Part shown: piece by piece, positions 27,821-38,051 of the stretch
How positions within the stretch are numbered: position 1 is the stretch's first letter
Layout: the number at the start of each line of letters is the position of its first letter
From: an uncultured Gemmatimonadota bacterium
Lineage (GTDB): Bacteria; Gemmatimonadota; Gemmatimonadetes; Gemmatimonadales; Gemmatimonadaceae
Length of the DNA stretch: 64,000 bases
Direction: 5' to 3'
Assembly (NCBI GenBank): GCA_946480295.1
Contig: CAMLIT010000003.1
Location: forward strand, 1 to 64,000
Position numbers and translations under genes: made by a program
Notes under the pieces: generated by a model
Seen by the model: the letters and a program-made list of their open reading frames with translations, nothing else
Databases searched by the model: none
Told to the model about the DNA's origin: nothing

Positions 27821-29323
27821 ATGGTCAGTACGGCGCAGTCGAATCACAGGAGCGTCGAGAAGCTCGAGACCGGCATCCCGGGCTTCGATCTCATCTCCGA
27901 GGGAGGCCTCCCGCGCGATCGCGCGACGCTCGTCGCCGGCACCGCGGGAAGCGGCAAGACGGTCTTCGTGACGAACTTCCTCGCCGCCGGGATCCGCCGC
28001 GGCCAGGGCGGCGTCTACGTCACCTTCGAGGACTCCCCGGCCGACATCCGCAAGAACATGCTCGGCTTCGGCTGGGACATCGCGCAGTGGGAGGCCGACG
28101 GCACGTGGGCGTTCGTCGACGTGTCGCCGGAGCCCAGCGAAGCCATCCCGATCGTTGGCAGCTTCGACCTCGGCGGCCTGCTCGCGCGCGTCCAGCACGC
28201 GGTCAGGAAGACGTCGGCCCGGCGCGTCGTCCTCGACTCGCTCACCGCGCTCTTCGTGCAGTTTCCCGATCGCGCCCTGATGCGTGCCGAGCTCTTCCGC
28301 ATGGCGAGCGTGATCAAGGGCCTCGGCGCGACACTCGTCTTCACCGCCGAGCGCACCGAGGACTACGGTCCGCTGACCCAGTTCGGCATCGAGGAGTTCG
28401 TCGCCGACAACGTCATCGTCCTCCGGAACCTCCTCCAGGACGAGCGCCGACGCCGCACGATCGAGATCCTGAAGTTCCGCGGCGCGCCCCATCAGCGGGG
28501 CGAGGTCCCCTTCACCATCACCGACGAGGGGATCGTCGTCATCCCGCTCACCGCGCAGCAACTCACCCAGACCTCCTCCAGCGTCCGCGTGCCCTCCGGC
28601 ATCCCGGAGCTGGACGCCATGTGCCACGGGGGCTTCTTCCGCGACTCGATCGTGCTCGTCTCCGGCGCGACGGGCACGGGGAAGACCCTGATGGTCACCG
28701 AGTTCCTGAACGGCGGCGTGTCCGACGGCGAGCGGTGCCTCCTCTTCGCCTTCGAGGAGAGCCGCGACCAACTGTTCCGCAACGCGGCGGCGTGGGGAAT
28801 GGACTTTGAAGATGCAGAGCGGCGTGGCCTCCTGAACGTCGCCAACCAGTACCCGCACGCCATGCCGATGGAGGATCATCTCGTCCGGATGCGGGACATC
28901 ATCCTGAGCTACAAGCCCGACCGGGTGGCGGTGGACAGCCTGTCCGCCCTGGAACGGGTCTTCACGCTCCGCAGCTTCCGCGAGTTCGTCATCAGCCTGA
29001 CGTCCCTGCTCAAGCGCGAGCACATCACGACGATGTTCACCTCCACGACTCCCAACCTGCTCGGCGGCGGCTCGGTGACCGAGAAGCACATCTCGACCCT
29101 CACCGACTCGATCGTGCTGCTCAGGTACGTCGAGTCGTTCGGCCGGATGCGCCGCAGCGTCACCGTCCTCAAGATGCGCGGGTCGATGCACGACCCGGAT
29201 CTGCGCGAGTACACCATCGACTCGACGGGCATGCACATCGGCGAGCCCTTCCGGAACGTCAACGGCATCCTCGCCGGGGTGCCGCTGCCGCTCGTGGACG
29301 CGACCGCGGACGGAGAGGCGTAG
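27821..29323 (+). CDS. kaiC: KaiC circadian-clock ATPase/autokinase
   Basis: A 500-residue double-RecA-fold protein, near the 519 of cyanobacterial KaiC. CI has a Walker A GTAGSGKT (residues 40-47) and the acidic pair FED (E70-D71, where cyanobacteria have EE). CII has Walker A GATGTGKT (282-289) and the EE pair (E312-E313). The autophosphorylation pair Ser-Thr is conserved in KHISTLTDSIVLLRYVE (S425-T426, equivalent to S431-T432 of Synechococcus). The C-terminal tail is short, consistent with the absence of KaiA binding; no kaiA is near. It is 10 bases before a histidine kinase gene. A KaiBC timer or stress function is possible; true rhythmicity is not implied. Confidence 0.94.
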   Translation: MVSTAQSNHRSVEKLETGIPGFDLISEGGLPRDRATLVAGTAGSGKTVFVTNFLAAGIRRGQGGVYVTFEDSPADIRKNMLGFGWDIAQWEADGTWAFVDVSPEPSEAIPIVGSFDLGGLLARVQHAVRKTSARRVVLDSLTALFVQFPDRALMRAELFRMASVIKGLGATLVFTAERTEDYGPLTQFGIEEFVADNVIVLRNLLQDERRRRTIEILKFRGAPHQRGEVPFTITDEGIVVIPLTAQQLTQTSSSVRVPSGIPELDAMCHGGFFRDSIVLVSGATGTGKTLMVTEFLNGGVSDGERCLLFAFEESRDQLFRNAAAWGMDFEDAERRGLLNVANQYPHAMPMEDHLVRMRDIILSYKPDRVAVDSLSALERVFTLRSFREFVISLTSLLKREHITTMFTSTTPNLLGGGSVTEKHISTLTDSIVLLRYVESFGRMRRSVTVLKMRGSMHDPDLREYTIDSTGMHIGEPFRNVNGILAGVPLPLVDATADGEA

Positions 29324-29333
29324 CCGAAGAGAG

Positions 29334-30989
<1,656 letters not shown>

Positions 30990-31032
30990 CGTTTGGCGGA
31001 CCCAGCAGTCGTCCTGGGTAGCACGGGATGGC

Positions 31033-31048
31033 TGGCACGGGCGGTGCC
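31033..31048 (+). promoter_or_regulatory. Candidate sigma-54 promoter
   Basis: TGGCACG (31033-31039), four bases, then GTGCC (31044-31048). This matches TGGCACG-N4-TTGCW at all seven -24 positions, with correct GG to GC spacing of 12. It predicts a transcript starting near 31059, 24 bases before the lipoprotein ATG. The match also contains an inverted repeat (TGGCAC-N5-GTGCCA), so an operator is an alternative reading. Confidence 0.45.
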
Positions 31049-31082
31049 ATGGTGGGACTGAACCTTCAATCCAGAGGCGCAG

Positions 31083-31568
31083 ATGCGGAGAACCGGGCTG
31101 ATCACGGTTGCGCTGCTCGCCGTGATGGCGGGGTGCAGCCGCGGGAACGATAAGATGGACCAGCCGTTGAACAACGACCTGAACCTCGCGGCGCAGCAGC
31201 AGCCGGGGCAGGACACGATCTCGGCGGCGGAGCGGAGCCAGGCGGCCACGCCGGCGCCGGCGCCGACCACGACGGCCGAGCATCGGACGGTCCACCACAG
31301 CACCAGCCACACGTCGACGAGCCATCACTCGACGGCCTCGTCCGGAACGTCTCAGAGCGCCTCGACGGGCACCGGTACGGCGAGCTCCGGCACGACGACG
31401 GAGAAGCACACGAAGCGCGATGCGGCGATCGGCGCGGCCGCGGGCGCGGTGATCGGGGCGGCGACGAGCAAGGACAAGGTGAAGGGGGGGATCATCGGGG
31501 CGGCCGCCGGGGGCATCCTGGGCGGGATCATCGGGAACAACGTGGACGTCAAGAAGAAGAAGCCGTAA
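31083..31568 (+). CDS. Glycine-zipper lipoprotein
   Basis: A 161-residue lipoprotein. The signal peptide ends in VMAGC (lipobox Cys18). A linker of about 50 residues is very rich in Ser, Thr and His ([20 protein letters not shown]). Two glycine-zipper segments close the protein, [16 protein letters not shown] and [17 protein letters not shown], followed by a Lys-rich end. Such YMGG/OmpA-like glycine zippers insert in or associate with the envelope and are often stress-induced. The His/Ser/Thr linker might bind metals, which is speculation. A sigma-54-like promoter lies directly upstream. Confidence 0.85.
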   Translation: MRRTGLITVALLAVMAGCSRGNDKMDQPLNNDLNLAAQQQPGQDTISAAERSQAATPAPAPTTTAEHRTVHHSTSHTSTSHHSTASSGTSQSASTGTGTASSGTTTEKHTKRDAAIGAAAGAVIGAATSKDKVKGGIIGAAAGGILGGIIGNNVDVKKKKP

Positions 31569-31580
31569 GGGGTTGGCCTG

Positions 31581-31609
31581 TTGACGGTTTCGCCCCGGCC
31601 AACTACGTT
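31581..31609 (+). promoter_or_regulatory. Candidate sigma-70 promoter for cspA
   Basis: TTGACG (31581-31586), a 17-base spacer and TACGTT (31604-31609). The -35 is a 5/6 match and the -10 is weak. A start near 31617 would give a 5' leader of about 180 bases before the cold-shock gene. Long leaders are usual for cspA-type genes. Confidence 0.35.
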
Positions 31610-31795
31610 GGGGGGAGCGAAATCGCACGCCTGGCGTGCGACCAGTGGATCGAACGGGGATCTGGCTTTCGCTGGGTCCCTGTTTGCTTCCTGGGATCGC
31701 GACCATGCGGCGAGGATCGCCGCACGGGAACAGGCACGTCGGTAGCTACGGCACACACCGGGACTCCGACGAACACACACTCAGGAGTTCAGGAA

Positions 31796-32011
31796 ATGTC
31801 GCGCACCGTCGGCACCGTCAAGTGGTTCAACGACGCCAAGGGGTTCGGTTTCATCACGCCCGAGAACGGCCAGAAGGATTGCTTCGTGCATCACTCGGCC
31901 ATCCAGGGCAGCGGCTTCAAGTCGCTCGCCGAGGGCGAGAAGGTCGAGTTCACGATCGTGCAGGGCGCGAAGGGCCCCGCCGCTGAGAACGTCGTGAAGC
32001 TGGGTCGCTGA
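31796..32011 (+). CDS. cspA: Cold-shock domain RNA-binding protein
   Basis: A 71-residue single cold-shock domain (OB fold). RNP1 is [11 protein letters not shown] and RNP2 is [24 protein letters not shown] is the standard N-terminus. It binds single-stranded RNA and DNA and acts as an RNA chaperone. A clear AGGAG site lies about 10 bases before the ATG. It is preceded by an untranslated region of about 225 bases and followed by a hairpin terminator, so it is probably its own transcript. It is next to rpsU and infA, so all three are translation-related. Confidence 0.96.
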   Translation: MSRTVGTVKWFNDAKGFGFITPENGQKDCFVHHSAIQGSGFKSLAEGEKVEFTIVQGAKGPAAENVVKLGR

Positions 32012-32026
32012 CGCACGTGTCCCGCT

Positions 32027-32064
32027 ACGACGGGGTCGCTCGACGGTTCGGGCGGCCCCGTCGT
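32027..32064 (+). terminator. Hairpin after cspA, probable terminator
   Basis: Inverted repeat ACGACGGGG (32027-32035) with CCCCGTCGT (32056-32064), nine perfect base pairs and a 20-base loop, followed by gtttgc. The U-tract is short, so termination may be weak or Rho-assisted. Confidence 0.5.
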
Positions 32065-32150
32065 GTTTGCACCAGGGTAGGCCTCGTCGTTCGCATCACC
32101 ATCGGGCGTCCGCCCGCACGCAGCTACCGTATCACGCAGAGGGAAGGCCG

Positions 32151-32348
32151 ATGATCGAGATCACCATCGAGGAAGGCGATCGCCTGGATTGGGCGCTGAA
32201 GGCGTTCAAGCGGCGCATTGCGAAGGCCGGCATCCTGAAGGATCTTCGCCGCCGGCGCCATTACGTGAAGCCGAGCGAGGCCCGGCAGCTCAAGGCCGCC
32301 GCCGCCCGCCGCCGCCGTCGCGACGCCGCCCGGGCCCGCTCGAAGTAA
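32151..32348 (+). CDS. rpsU: 30S ribosomal protein bS21
   Basis: A 65-residue very basic protein of the usual S21 size. It begins IEITIEEGDRLDWALKAFKR, with the conserved core KAGILKDLRRRRHYVKPSE and a lysine/arginine-rich C-terminus. bS21 sits on the small-subunit platform near the anti-Shine-Dalgarno and helps initiation. The start is the Met at 32151, with a GGGAAGG ribosome site just upstream; longer in-frame reading upstream is not S21-like. It is 18 bases before infA, forming an operon. Confidence 0.95.
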   Translation: MIEITIEEGDRLDWALKAFKRRIAKAGILKDLRRRRHYVKPSEARQLKAAAARRRRRDAARARSK

Positions 32349-32366
32349 CACTTCGGACGAGGGGAC

Positions 32367-32588
32367 ATGGCCAAGGAAGAACCGATCCAGATGGAAGGGC
32401 AGGTGACCGAGGTGCTCCCGAACGCGACCTTTCGCGTTCTGCTCCCGAACCAGCACACGGTGCTCGCGACTCTGGGCGGTAACATGCGGCGGTTCCGCAT
32501 CCGCGTGCTGCAGGGCGATCGAGTGACGATCGAGGTGTCACCGTACGACCTGAGCCGCGGACGCATCATCTTCCGCCACAAGACCTGA
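32367..32588 (+). CDS. infA: Translation initiation factor IF-1
   Basis: A 73-residue S1-type OB-fold protein, the standard IF-1 length. It reads [20 protein letters not shown], then [30 protein letters not shown] strands ending [13 protein letters not shown]-1 binds the 30S A site and works with IF-2 and IF-3. In many bacteria infA sits with rpmJ and secY in the ribosomal cluster; here it follows rpsU. An ATGG-rich GGGGAC stretch precedes the start. The gene converges with the phosphoesterase gene, with 12 bases between stops. Confidence 0.96.
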   Translation: MAKEEPIQMEGQVTEVLPNATFRVLLPNQHTVLATLGGNMRRFRIRVLQGDRVTIEVSPYDLSRGRIIFRHKT

Positions 32589-32600
32589 CCCGCTCTCCCC

Positions 32601-35075
32601 TCAGGGGCCGCGTTTCAGCTCGAGCGCCGACAGCCGCCGCGTGCCGGGATACGGCACGCCCGGCCTGATCGCCCGCCACAGGATCCGGTTGAACAGCTCC
32701 GCGTCGGCGACATCCTCGATGCGGAGGTCGAGCCGCCGGGATTCGCGGGCGCCTTCGCCCGTGCGCGGATTCATCTCGTCGAGCGACACGGCCGGCGTCA
32801 GCGCCCGGTAGGGGCGCAGATCCGGCGTCGACGCCCAGATGTCGCGCAGCGGGCGACCATAGTAATCGAAGTGCGCGAGGGACTGCAGACCGAGGATCTC
32901 CTCGATCGTCCGCAGCACGTCCGTCGTGTTCGCGAACCGGTGGATCGTTCCCGGCCGGTTGTAGGCCGAGATGACGAGCAGCGGCGAGCGGTGCGAGTCC
33001 ACGTGGTCCGGCCCGTTCTGCGCGTCGTCCTCCAGCACGAACACCACCGTGTTCCGCCAGAACGGCGTCCGCGACAGCGCCTCGATCACGCGCCCGAGGG
33101 CGAGGTCGTTGTCCGCCATGTACGCCCGCGGGGTGTGGCGGCCGGCCGCGGCGCCCCCCGTGTGGTCGTTAGGCAGCCGCATGATCTCCAGCGCCGGCAT
33201 CGTGCCGCGCCGCACGTCCTGCTGCAGCTCGGCGATCCACTCGTCCGCCCGCCGCTGGTCCGGGATGCCGAGGTCGAACCCCGGGAAGCGCGGATCGGTG
33301 TGCGCGTACAGGTACGGCTTGTCGCCGCGATAGCCCGGCGGCAGCGGATCGTCCGCGTCGCGCGACTCGACGACGAACTCGCCATAGTTGCGGAAGGTGA
33401 TCCCCTTCCGCTCGGCGAGATTCCACAGGTACCCGTTCGCCGGCGAGTTCACGTCGTCGTCCGTCAGCTGGTTCCGGTTCGTCCCCTCGTAATCGTAGAA
33501 CCGCCGGCGGCCGGAGTAGTTCGACTGCACCGTCTTCTCGACGTAGTCCGTCGCGTACGCCGCCGTGGACCAGTTGTGGCCGTCGGCGCTCACCTCGGCG
33601 TTGACGAAGAAGCGGTCGAACAGCCCGAAGCGCTTCGCGAGCGCGTGGTGGTTCGGTGACACGGCGCGCGGGAAGAAGACGAGGCTCGTGTCGCCGTCGC
33701 CCTGCGGCATGTCGCCGAGCACCTGGTCGTAGGTGCGGTTCTCCTTGATGATGTAGACGACGTGCTGGAACGGCGGATAGTGGCCGCCGGCGTGCGCCGT
33801 GTCCCACCCGTTCGCGTGCGTGACGCGCGCGGTGAGCGCCGCGAGCTCTGTCCCCGTCACCTGCGCGAGCGGCGCGACGAGGTAGCTCCCCTTGAGCTGC
33901 CCGAGGGTGTAGTGCTCGCCGCGGCCCTGGTGCTCCTCGGAGAGCAGCGGCTGCGGCCCCCGCGGATTGGGCGCGCTCCCCGCGCCCTTCGCCGTGCCGA
34001 CGAGCAGCGTGTCCGCCGACGCGAGCACCGCGGTGGGATACCACCCGGTGGGAATCCGTCCGGCGAGCCGGTCGTCGCCGTTCGCCGCCGCCACGTTCGC
34101 CGTCGTCGGCGCGAGGTCGAACACGGCGACCGCGTTCGCGTCGGCCTCGGCCACGAACAGGCGCGTGCCGTCGGGCGAGAGGGCGAGCGCGTTAGGCGTC
34201 GTCCCCTCGTCCGGCCCGGCCGGCGGCGGATCGAGCAGCCGCGCGATGACGTGCCGGGTCTTCGTGTCGACCACCGTGATCTCGTCGGTGCTCCCCGACG
34301 CGGCGAAGAGCCGGCTGCCATCGTGATTCAACAGGATGGCGGACGGGTGCCGCCCCGCGGGAGCGCGCCCGGCCTCGGCGAGCCGCCCGTCGCCCGCCGG
34401 GGTGAAGCACGAGACCGTGTGCCCGCCCCACGCGGAGACGTACACGCTGCCGTCGGGCGCGACGGCGACGCCATACGGATAGCGTTCCGTCGCCAGTCGC
34501 TGGACGACGCGCCCGCTCGCCACGTCGATCACGGCGAGCGAGTCGGCGAGGTCCTCCGCGACGTAGAGGAAGCGGCCGTCAGGCGAGGGCGCGAGCCCGG
34601 CTGGAAAGCGCGTCCCCTGCGCGCGCGGCGCCTTCGTCGCGAGCACGAGGCTGTCGCGCAGCGTCGCCGCGCCGCCGCTCCAGTCGTAGCGGTAGACCAC
34701 GTCCGTGTTGCCGCCCGATGCGTAGAGCACCTTGCCGTCGGGCGAGAACGCCGCACCGAGGAACGCCGCCGGCTGCACCAGCGTCTGCAGGATGCGGCCG
34801 GTCGCCCGATCGAGCACCTGGACCCCCTGCTCGTGCCAGCCGCTGAGGAGCAGGACGACCCGGTTGCCGTCGGGCGAGAGCAGCATCGTCAGCGGGAAAC
34901 TTCCGGTGGGGGTGCTGCGGCCCACCGGATCGAGGTGCACGCCGGTCGGGAGCTGCGCGATGGTGGCGGCGCGCGCGGCGCGCGCGCCGGCGCGGCGGGC
35001 GGTCGGCACCTGCGCGGCGGCCGTGGACGAGACGAGGGCGAGGACGGCGAGGCAGCGGAATCGCGTGTGGATCAT
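32601..35075 (-). CDS. Exported YVTN beta-propeller/phosphoesterase fusion protein
   Basis: An 824-residue protein with signal peptide (IHTRFRCLAVLALVSSTAAAQ). The first half, about residues 45-390, contains propeller blades such as LSPDGNRVVLLLSGW, FSPDGKVLYASGGNTDVV, PSPDGRFLYVAEDLADSLAV and LSPDGTRLFVAEADANAVAV (YVTN/YncE type). The second half is a phosphoesterase of the acid phosphatase/phospholipase C alkaline-phosphatase-like fold, with FQHVVYIIKENRTYDQVLGD, SPNHHALAKRFGLFDRFFVN and VFVLEDDAQNGPDHVDSHRS, which hold the metal ligands. Likely periplasmic or extracellular phosphate release. The start at 35075 gives a standard signal peptide. Confidence 0.9.
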   Translation of the reverse strand: MIHTRFRCLAVLALVSSTAAAQVPTARRAGARAARAATIAQLPTGVHLDPVGRSTPTGSFPLTMLLSPDGNRVVLLLSGWHEQGVQVLDRATGRILQTLVQPAAFLGAAFSPDGKVLYASGGNTDVVYRYDWSGGAATLRDSLVLATKAPRAQGTRFPAGLAPSPDGRFLYVAEDLADSLAVIDVASGRVVQRLATERYPYGVAVAPDGSVYVSAWGGHTVSCFTPAGDGRLAEAGRAPAGRHPSAILLNHDGSRLFAASGSTDEITVVDTKTRHVIARLLDPPPAGPDEGTTPNALALSPDGTRLFVAEADANAVAVFDLAPTTANVAAANGDDRLAGRIPTGWYPTAVLASADTLLVGTAKGAGSAPNPRGPQPLLSEEHQGRGEHYTLGQLKGSYLVAPLAQVTGTELAALTARVTHANGWDTAHAGGHYPPFQHVVYIIKENRTYDQVLGDMPQGDGDTSLVFFPRAVSPNHHALAKRFGLFDRFFVNAEVSADGHNWSTAAYATDYVEKTVQSNYSGRRRFYDYEGTNRNQLTDDDVNSPANGYLWNLAERKGITFRNYGEFVVESRDADDPLPPGYRGDKPYLYAHTDPRFPGFDLGIPDQRRADEWIAELQQDVRRGTMPALEIMRLPNDHTGGAAAGRHTPRAYMADNDLALGRVIEALSRTPFWRNTVVFVLEDDAQNGPDHVDSHRSPLLVISAYNRPGTIHRFANTTDVLRTIEEILGLQSLAHFDYYGRPLRDIWASTPDLRPYRALTPAVSLDEMNPRTGEGARESRRLDLRIEDVADAELFNRILWRAIRPGVPYPGTRRLSALELKRGP

Positions 35076-35166
35076 CGTGCGTGGCCGTGGCGAGGGAGGG
35101 AGGGAAGAGGAGAGGCGAAGCGAGGGGACGTGCGGTTGCATCCGGCGGCCGGCGCGCGGCGCGGCG

Positions 35167-36162
35167 TCATCGCGCGCTCCGCTCCAGGCGATCGCGCACC
35201 GCGGCCCAGGCGGGCGAGTCCGGCACGCGCTCGACGACGATCAGCGCGCAGCCGGCGTCGTCGAGCTCGTGCAGCGCGCCGTAGAGCCGCTGCGCGTACG
35301 CGCCCGGCTCGTCAGGCATCCGCACGCGCCGGTCGGCGGGGAGCTCCATCGTGCGGAGGAGCGCGCCGACCGTCGCGCCGCGCTGATGCTCCTCGCGCAC
35401 GGCGAAGTGCGCCATGGGCTCGTTCTCGGCGCTGACGAGGAGGACGCGCGCGCGCGGCGCGTAGTGCCGGGCCATCATCCCCGGCGACCGCCGCGCTTCG
35501 CCGTCCGCGGGCGCGGCCTCCGGCGTCAGTACCTCGCCCACCACCTCCGCGAGCTGCGCGGCGGAGATCATCCCCGGGCGCAGCAGCACCGGCTCGTCGC
35601 CGGAGATGTCGAGCACCGTGGACTCGATGCCGACCGTGGTGGGCCCGGCATCGAGGACGAGCGACACGCGGTCGCCGAGCGCCTTCGCCACGTGCTGCGC
35701 GGTGGTGGGCGAGATGCGCGTGGACGGATTCGCGCTCGGCGCGGCGATGGGGAGGCCGACGGTGCGGAGGAGCGCGAGGGCGACCGGGTGCGCGGGGACG
35801 CGCACGGCCACGGTGTCCAGCCCGCCGGTCACGGCGTCGGGCACCTCCGGGCGCTTGGGGACGACGAGCGTCAGCGGCCCGGGCCAGAAGCGCGCCGCGA
35901 GTCGCGCCGCCCGCTCGGGCCACGCGCGCGCGACCTGCCGCGCGGCGTCCGTATCGGCGACGTGCACGATGAGCGGGTTGTAGCTCGGGCGGCCCTTCGC
36001 GGCATAGATGCGCTGCACGGCGTCGGCGTCGAGGGCGTTGGCGCCGAGCCCGTAGACGGTCTCCGTGGGGAACGCGACGAGCGCGCCGGCGCGCAGCAGC
36101 GCCGCGGCGCGCTCGAGGACATCCGGCGACGGGTGCTCGGGATCCACGGCGAGGATCTGCAT
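35167..36162 (-). CDS. L-threonylcarbamoyladenylate synthase, Sua5/YrdC type
   Basis: A 331-residue enzyme that makes threonylcarbamoyl-AMP from Thr, bicarbonate and ATP for the universal t6A37 modification of tRNAs. The YrdC domain (about residues 1-205) has FPTETVYGLGANALD, YAAKGRPSYNPLIVHV and IAAPSANPSTRISPTTAQHV. A linker with SPGMMARHYAPRARV leads to the C-terminal Sua5 domain, so this is the long Sua5 type rather than TsaC. Only the Met at 36162 gives the family N-terminus. It lies 107 bases from the divergent M28 peptidase gene; the long gap to the phosphoesterase start (91 bases) has no clear site. Confidence 0.94.
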   Translation of the reverse strand: MQILAVDPEHPSPDVLERAAALLRAGALVAFPTETVYGLGANALDADAVQRIYAAKGRPSYNPLIVHVADTDAARQVARAWPERAARLAARFWPGPLTLVVPKRPEVPDAVTGGLDTVAVRVPAHPVALALLRTVGLPIAAPSANPSTRISPTTAQHVAKALGDRVSLVLDAGPTTVGIESTVLDISGDEPVLLRPGMISAAQLAEVVGEVLTPEAAPADGEARRSPGMMARHYAPRARVLLVSAENEPMAHFAVREEHQRGATVGALLRTMELPADRRVRMPDEPGAYAQRLYGALHELDDAGCALIVVERVPDSPAWAAVRDRLERSAR

Positions 36163-36269
36163 ATCCGCACCGAAGATAACGCGCCGGCACGCGGCGCGCC
36201 GTCCCCTGTCGGGGCACGCCCGGCCGCTCGTATCTTGTCCGGTGCCTACCGGCTCGATCCCCTCGCTCC

Positions 36270-38048
36270 ATGCCGATGCCATCGTTCCCGCACACGCGGC
36301 ACGCCAGGCGCGTCGCCGCGCTCCTCTCGGTCGTCCTGGCCGCCGCCGCGCCGCGCCTCGCCGCCCAGGACACCGCGCGCACCATCCCGGGTGCCGTTAG
36401 GCGCTACCGCGCGCTCGTGCGCGCCGAGTACTCCGGGCCGCGCGCGCTCGCGACGGTGGCGTTCGTCGAGCGCTACTTCCGCGTCCCCGGCAACACCGGC
36501 TTCGACGCGAGCATCGACCGCGTCGCGCGGATCCTGCGCGACGCCGGCTACGTCGCCGAGGACCAGGCCAAACCGGGCACGCGGCTCACCTACCGCATCG
36601 AGCACCGGAAGATGCCGCGGCCGACGTGGGAGCCGGTGGACGCGGAGCTCCGGATCGAGGGGCGGTCCGCCCCCCTGCTGCGCTTCGCCACCAATCGCAA
36701 CATGCTGGCGATCTACTCCTTCTCCACGCCGGACACCGGCGTCAGCGCGGAGCTGGTCGCCGTCGGCGCCGCCACGCCGGCCGCCTACGACGCGGCGCAC
36801 GTCGCCGGGAAGATCGTGCTCGCGGAAGGCAACGTCGGGCGCGCGTTCACCGAGGCTGTCGCCAGGCGCGGCGCCCTCGGCGTGCTCGCGTACGGCATGC
36901 CGGCCTACACGGAGCCGGACCTTCATCCGACGTCGATCCAGTTCGGCTCCATCCCGCTCGACACCGTGCACCGGAGCTGGGGGATCCCGCTGTCGAACGC
37001 GGCGTACGACACCCTGCGCGCCGCGCTGGCGCTCGGCCCGGTGACCGTGCGCGTGCGCACCAAGTCGCGGATCTACGACGCCGACGAACGCACCCTCGTC
37101 GCCGAGGTGCACGGCAGCGATCACCCCGCCGAGCGCTTCGTCCTCACCGCGCACGTCCAGGAGCCGGGCGCGAACGACAACGCCTCCGGCGTGGGGGCGC
37201 TGAGCGAGGGCGCCCGCGTCCTCGCCGCGCTCGTCCGGCGCGGCGACGTCCAGCCGCGCCGCACCATCACGATGATCTTCGGCAACGAGATCGAGCAGAC
37301 GAGGAACTTCCTCGCCGACGATTCGGCCCGGACCGCGGGCGTGCGCTGGGGGATGAGCCTCGACATGGTCGGCGAGGACACGCGGAAGACGGGCGGCACC
37401 TTCCTCATCGAGAAGATGCCCGACCCCTCCGCCGTCTGGACGCGCGGCGACGACCACCACACCGAGTGGGGCGGCACGCCCGTGAGCGTCGACTCCCTGC
37501 ATCCACACTACTACAACGACTTCGTCCTGAACCGCTGCCTCGACCAGGCGGACGGCACCGGGTGGGTCGTGCGCACGAATCCGTTCGAGGGGGGGAGCGA
37601 CCACGTGCCCTTCCTGCAGTTCGGCAAGCCGGGCGTGCTGCTCTGGCACTTCACCGACCACTTCTATCACACGGACCAGGACCGGCTCGACAAGGTGTCG
37701 CCCGAGGAGATGAAGAACTCCGCGACCTGCGCGCTGCTCTCGGCGCTGACCCTCGCCGATGCCGACGGGCGCACGACGCGGGAGCTCGTGGCGGAGGAGG
37801 AGCGCGCGGCGATGCGCCGGCTCGACACCGAGCTCGCCCTGAGTCGACAGGCGATCGCCGCCGGCGGCGACCTCGCGAAGGAAGAGACGATCCTGCGCAC
37901 GTGGACCGACTGGTACGTGGGCGCGCTCCAGGCGATGGACGACATCGAGGTCGGCGGCACGTCGCCGGCGACGGCGGCGGCGATCGCGGCGGCGCGCGAG
38001 CGCGTCAGGCAGGCCGGCGCCGAGCGGCTGGCGAAGCTGCGGTCGTAG
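36270..38048 (+). CDS. Exported M28-family peptidase with PA domain
   Basis: A 592-residue secreted metallopeptidase with a signal peptide (about residues 1-32). The PA insertion (about 170-260) is followed by the M28 catalytic domain. Zinc-site motifs are LTAHVQEPGANDNASGVG (His and Asp), FGNEIEQ (Glu) and SLDMVGED (Asp), with a later His in LWHFTDHFYHTDQD. The usual HxD is HVQ here, so the helper Asp is replaced. The last ~130 residues are helical. It is likely an aminopeptidase that trims peptides in the periplasm. pnuC begins 3 bases after its stop. Confidence 0.85.
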   Translation: MPMPSFPHTRHARRVAALLSVVLAAAAPRLAAQDTARTIPGAVRRYRALVRAEYSGPRALATVAFVERYFRVPGNTGFDASIDRVARILRDAGYVAEDQAKPGTRLTYRIEHRKMPRPTWEPVDAELRIEGRSAPLLRFATNRNMLAIYSFSTPDTGVSAELVAVGAATPAAYDAAHVAGKIVLAEGNVGRAFTEAVARRGALGVLAYGMPAYTEPDLHPTSIQFGSIPLDTVHRSWGIPLSNAAYDTLRAALALGPVTVRVRTKSRIYDADERTLVAEVHGSDHPAERFVLTAHVQEPGANDNASGVGALSEGARVLAALVRRGDVQPRRTITMIFGNEIEQTRNFLADDSARTAGVRWGMSLDMVGEDTRKTGGTFLIEKMPDPSAVWTRGDDHHTEWGGTPVSVDSLHPHYYNDFVLNRCLDQADGTGWVVRTNPFEGGSDHVPFLQFGKPGVLLWHFTDHFYHTDQDRLDKVSPEEMKNSATCALLSALTLADADGRTTRELVAEEERAAMRRLDTELALSRQAIAAGGDLAKEETILRTWTDWYVGALQAMDDIEVGGTSPATAAAIAAARERVRQAGAERLAKLRS

Positions 38049-38051
38049 CGC

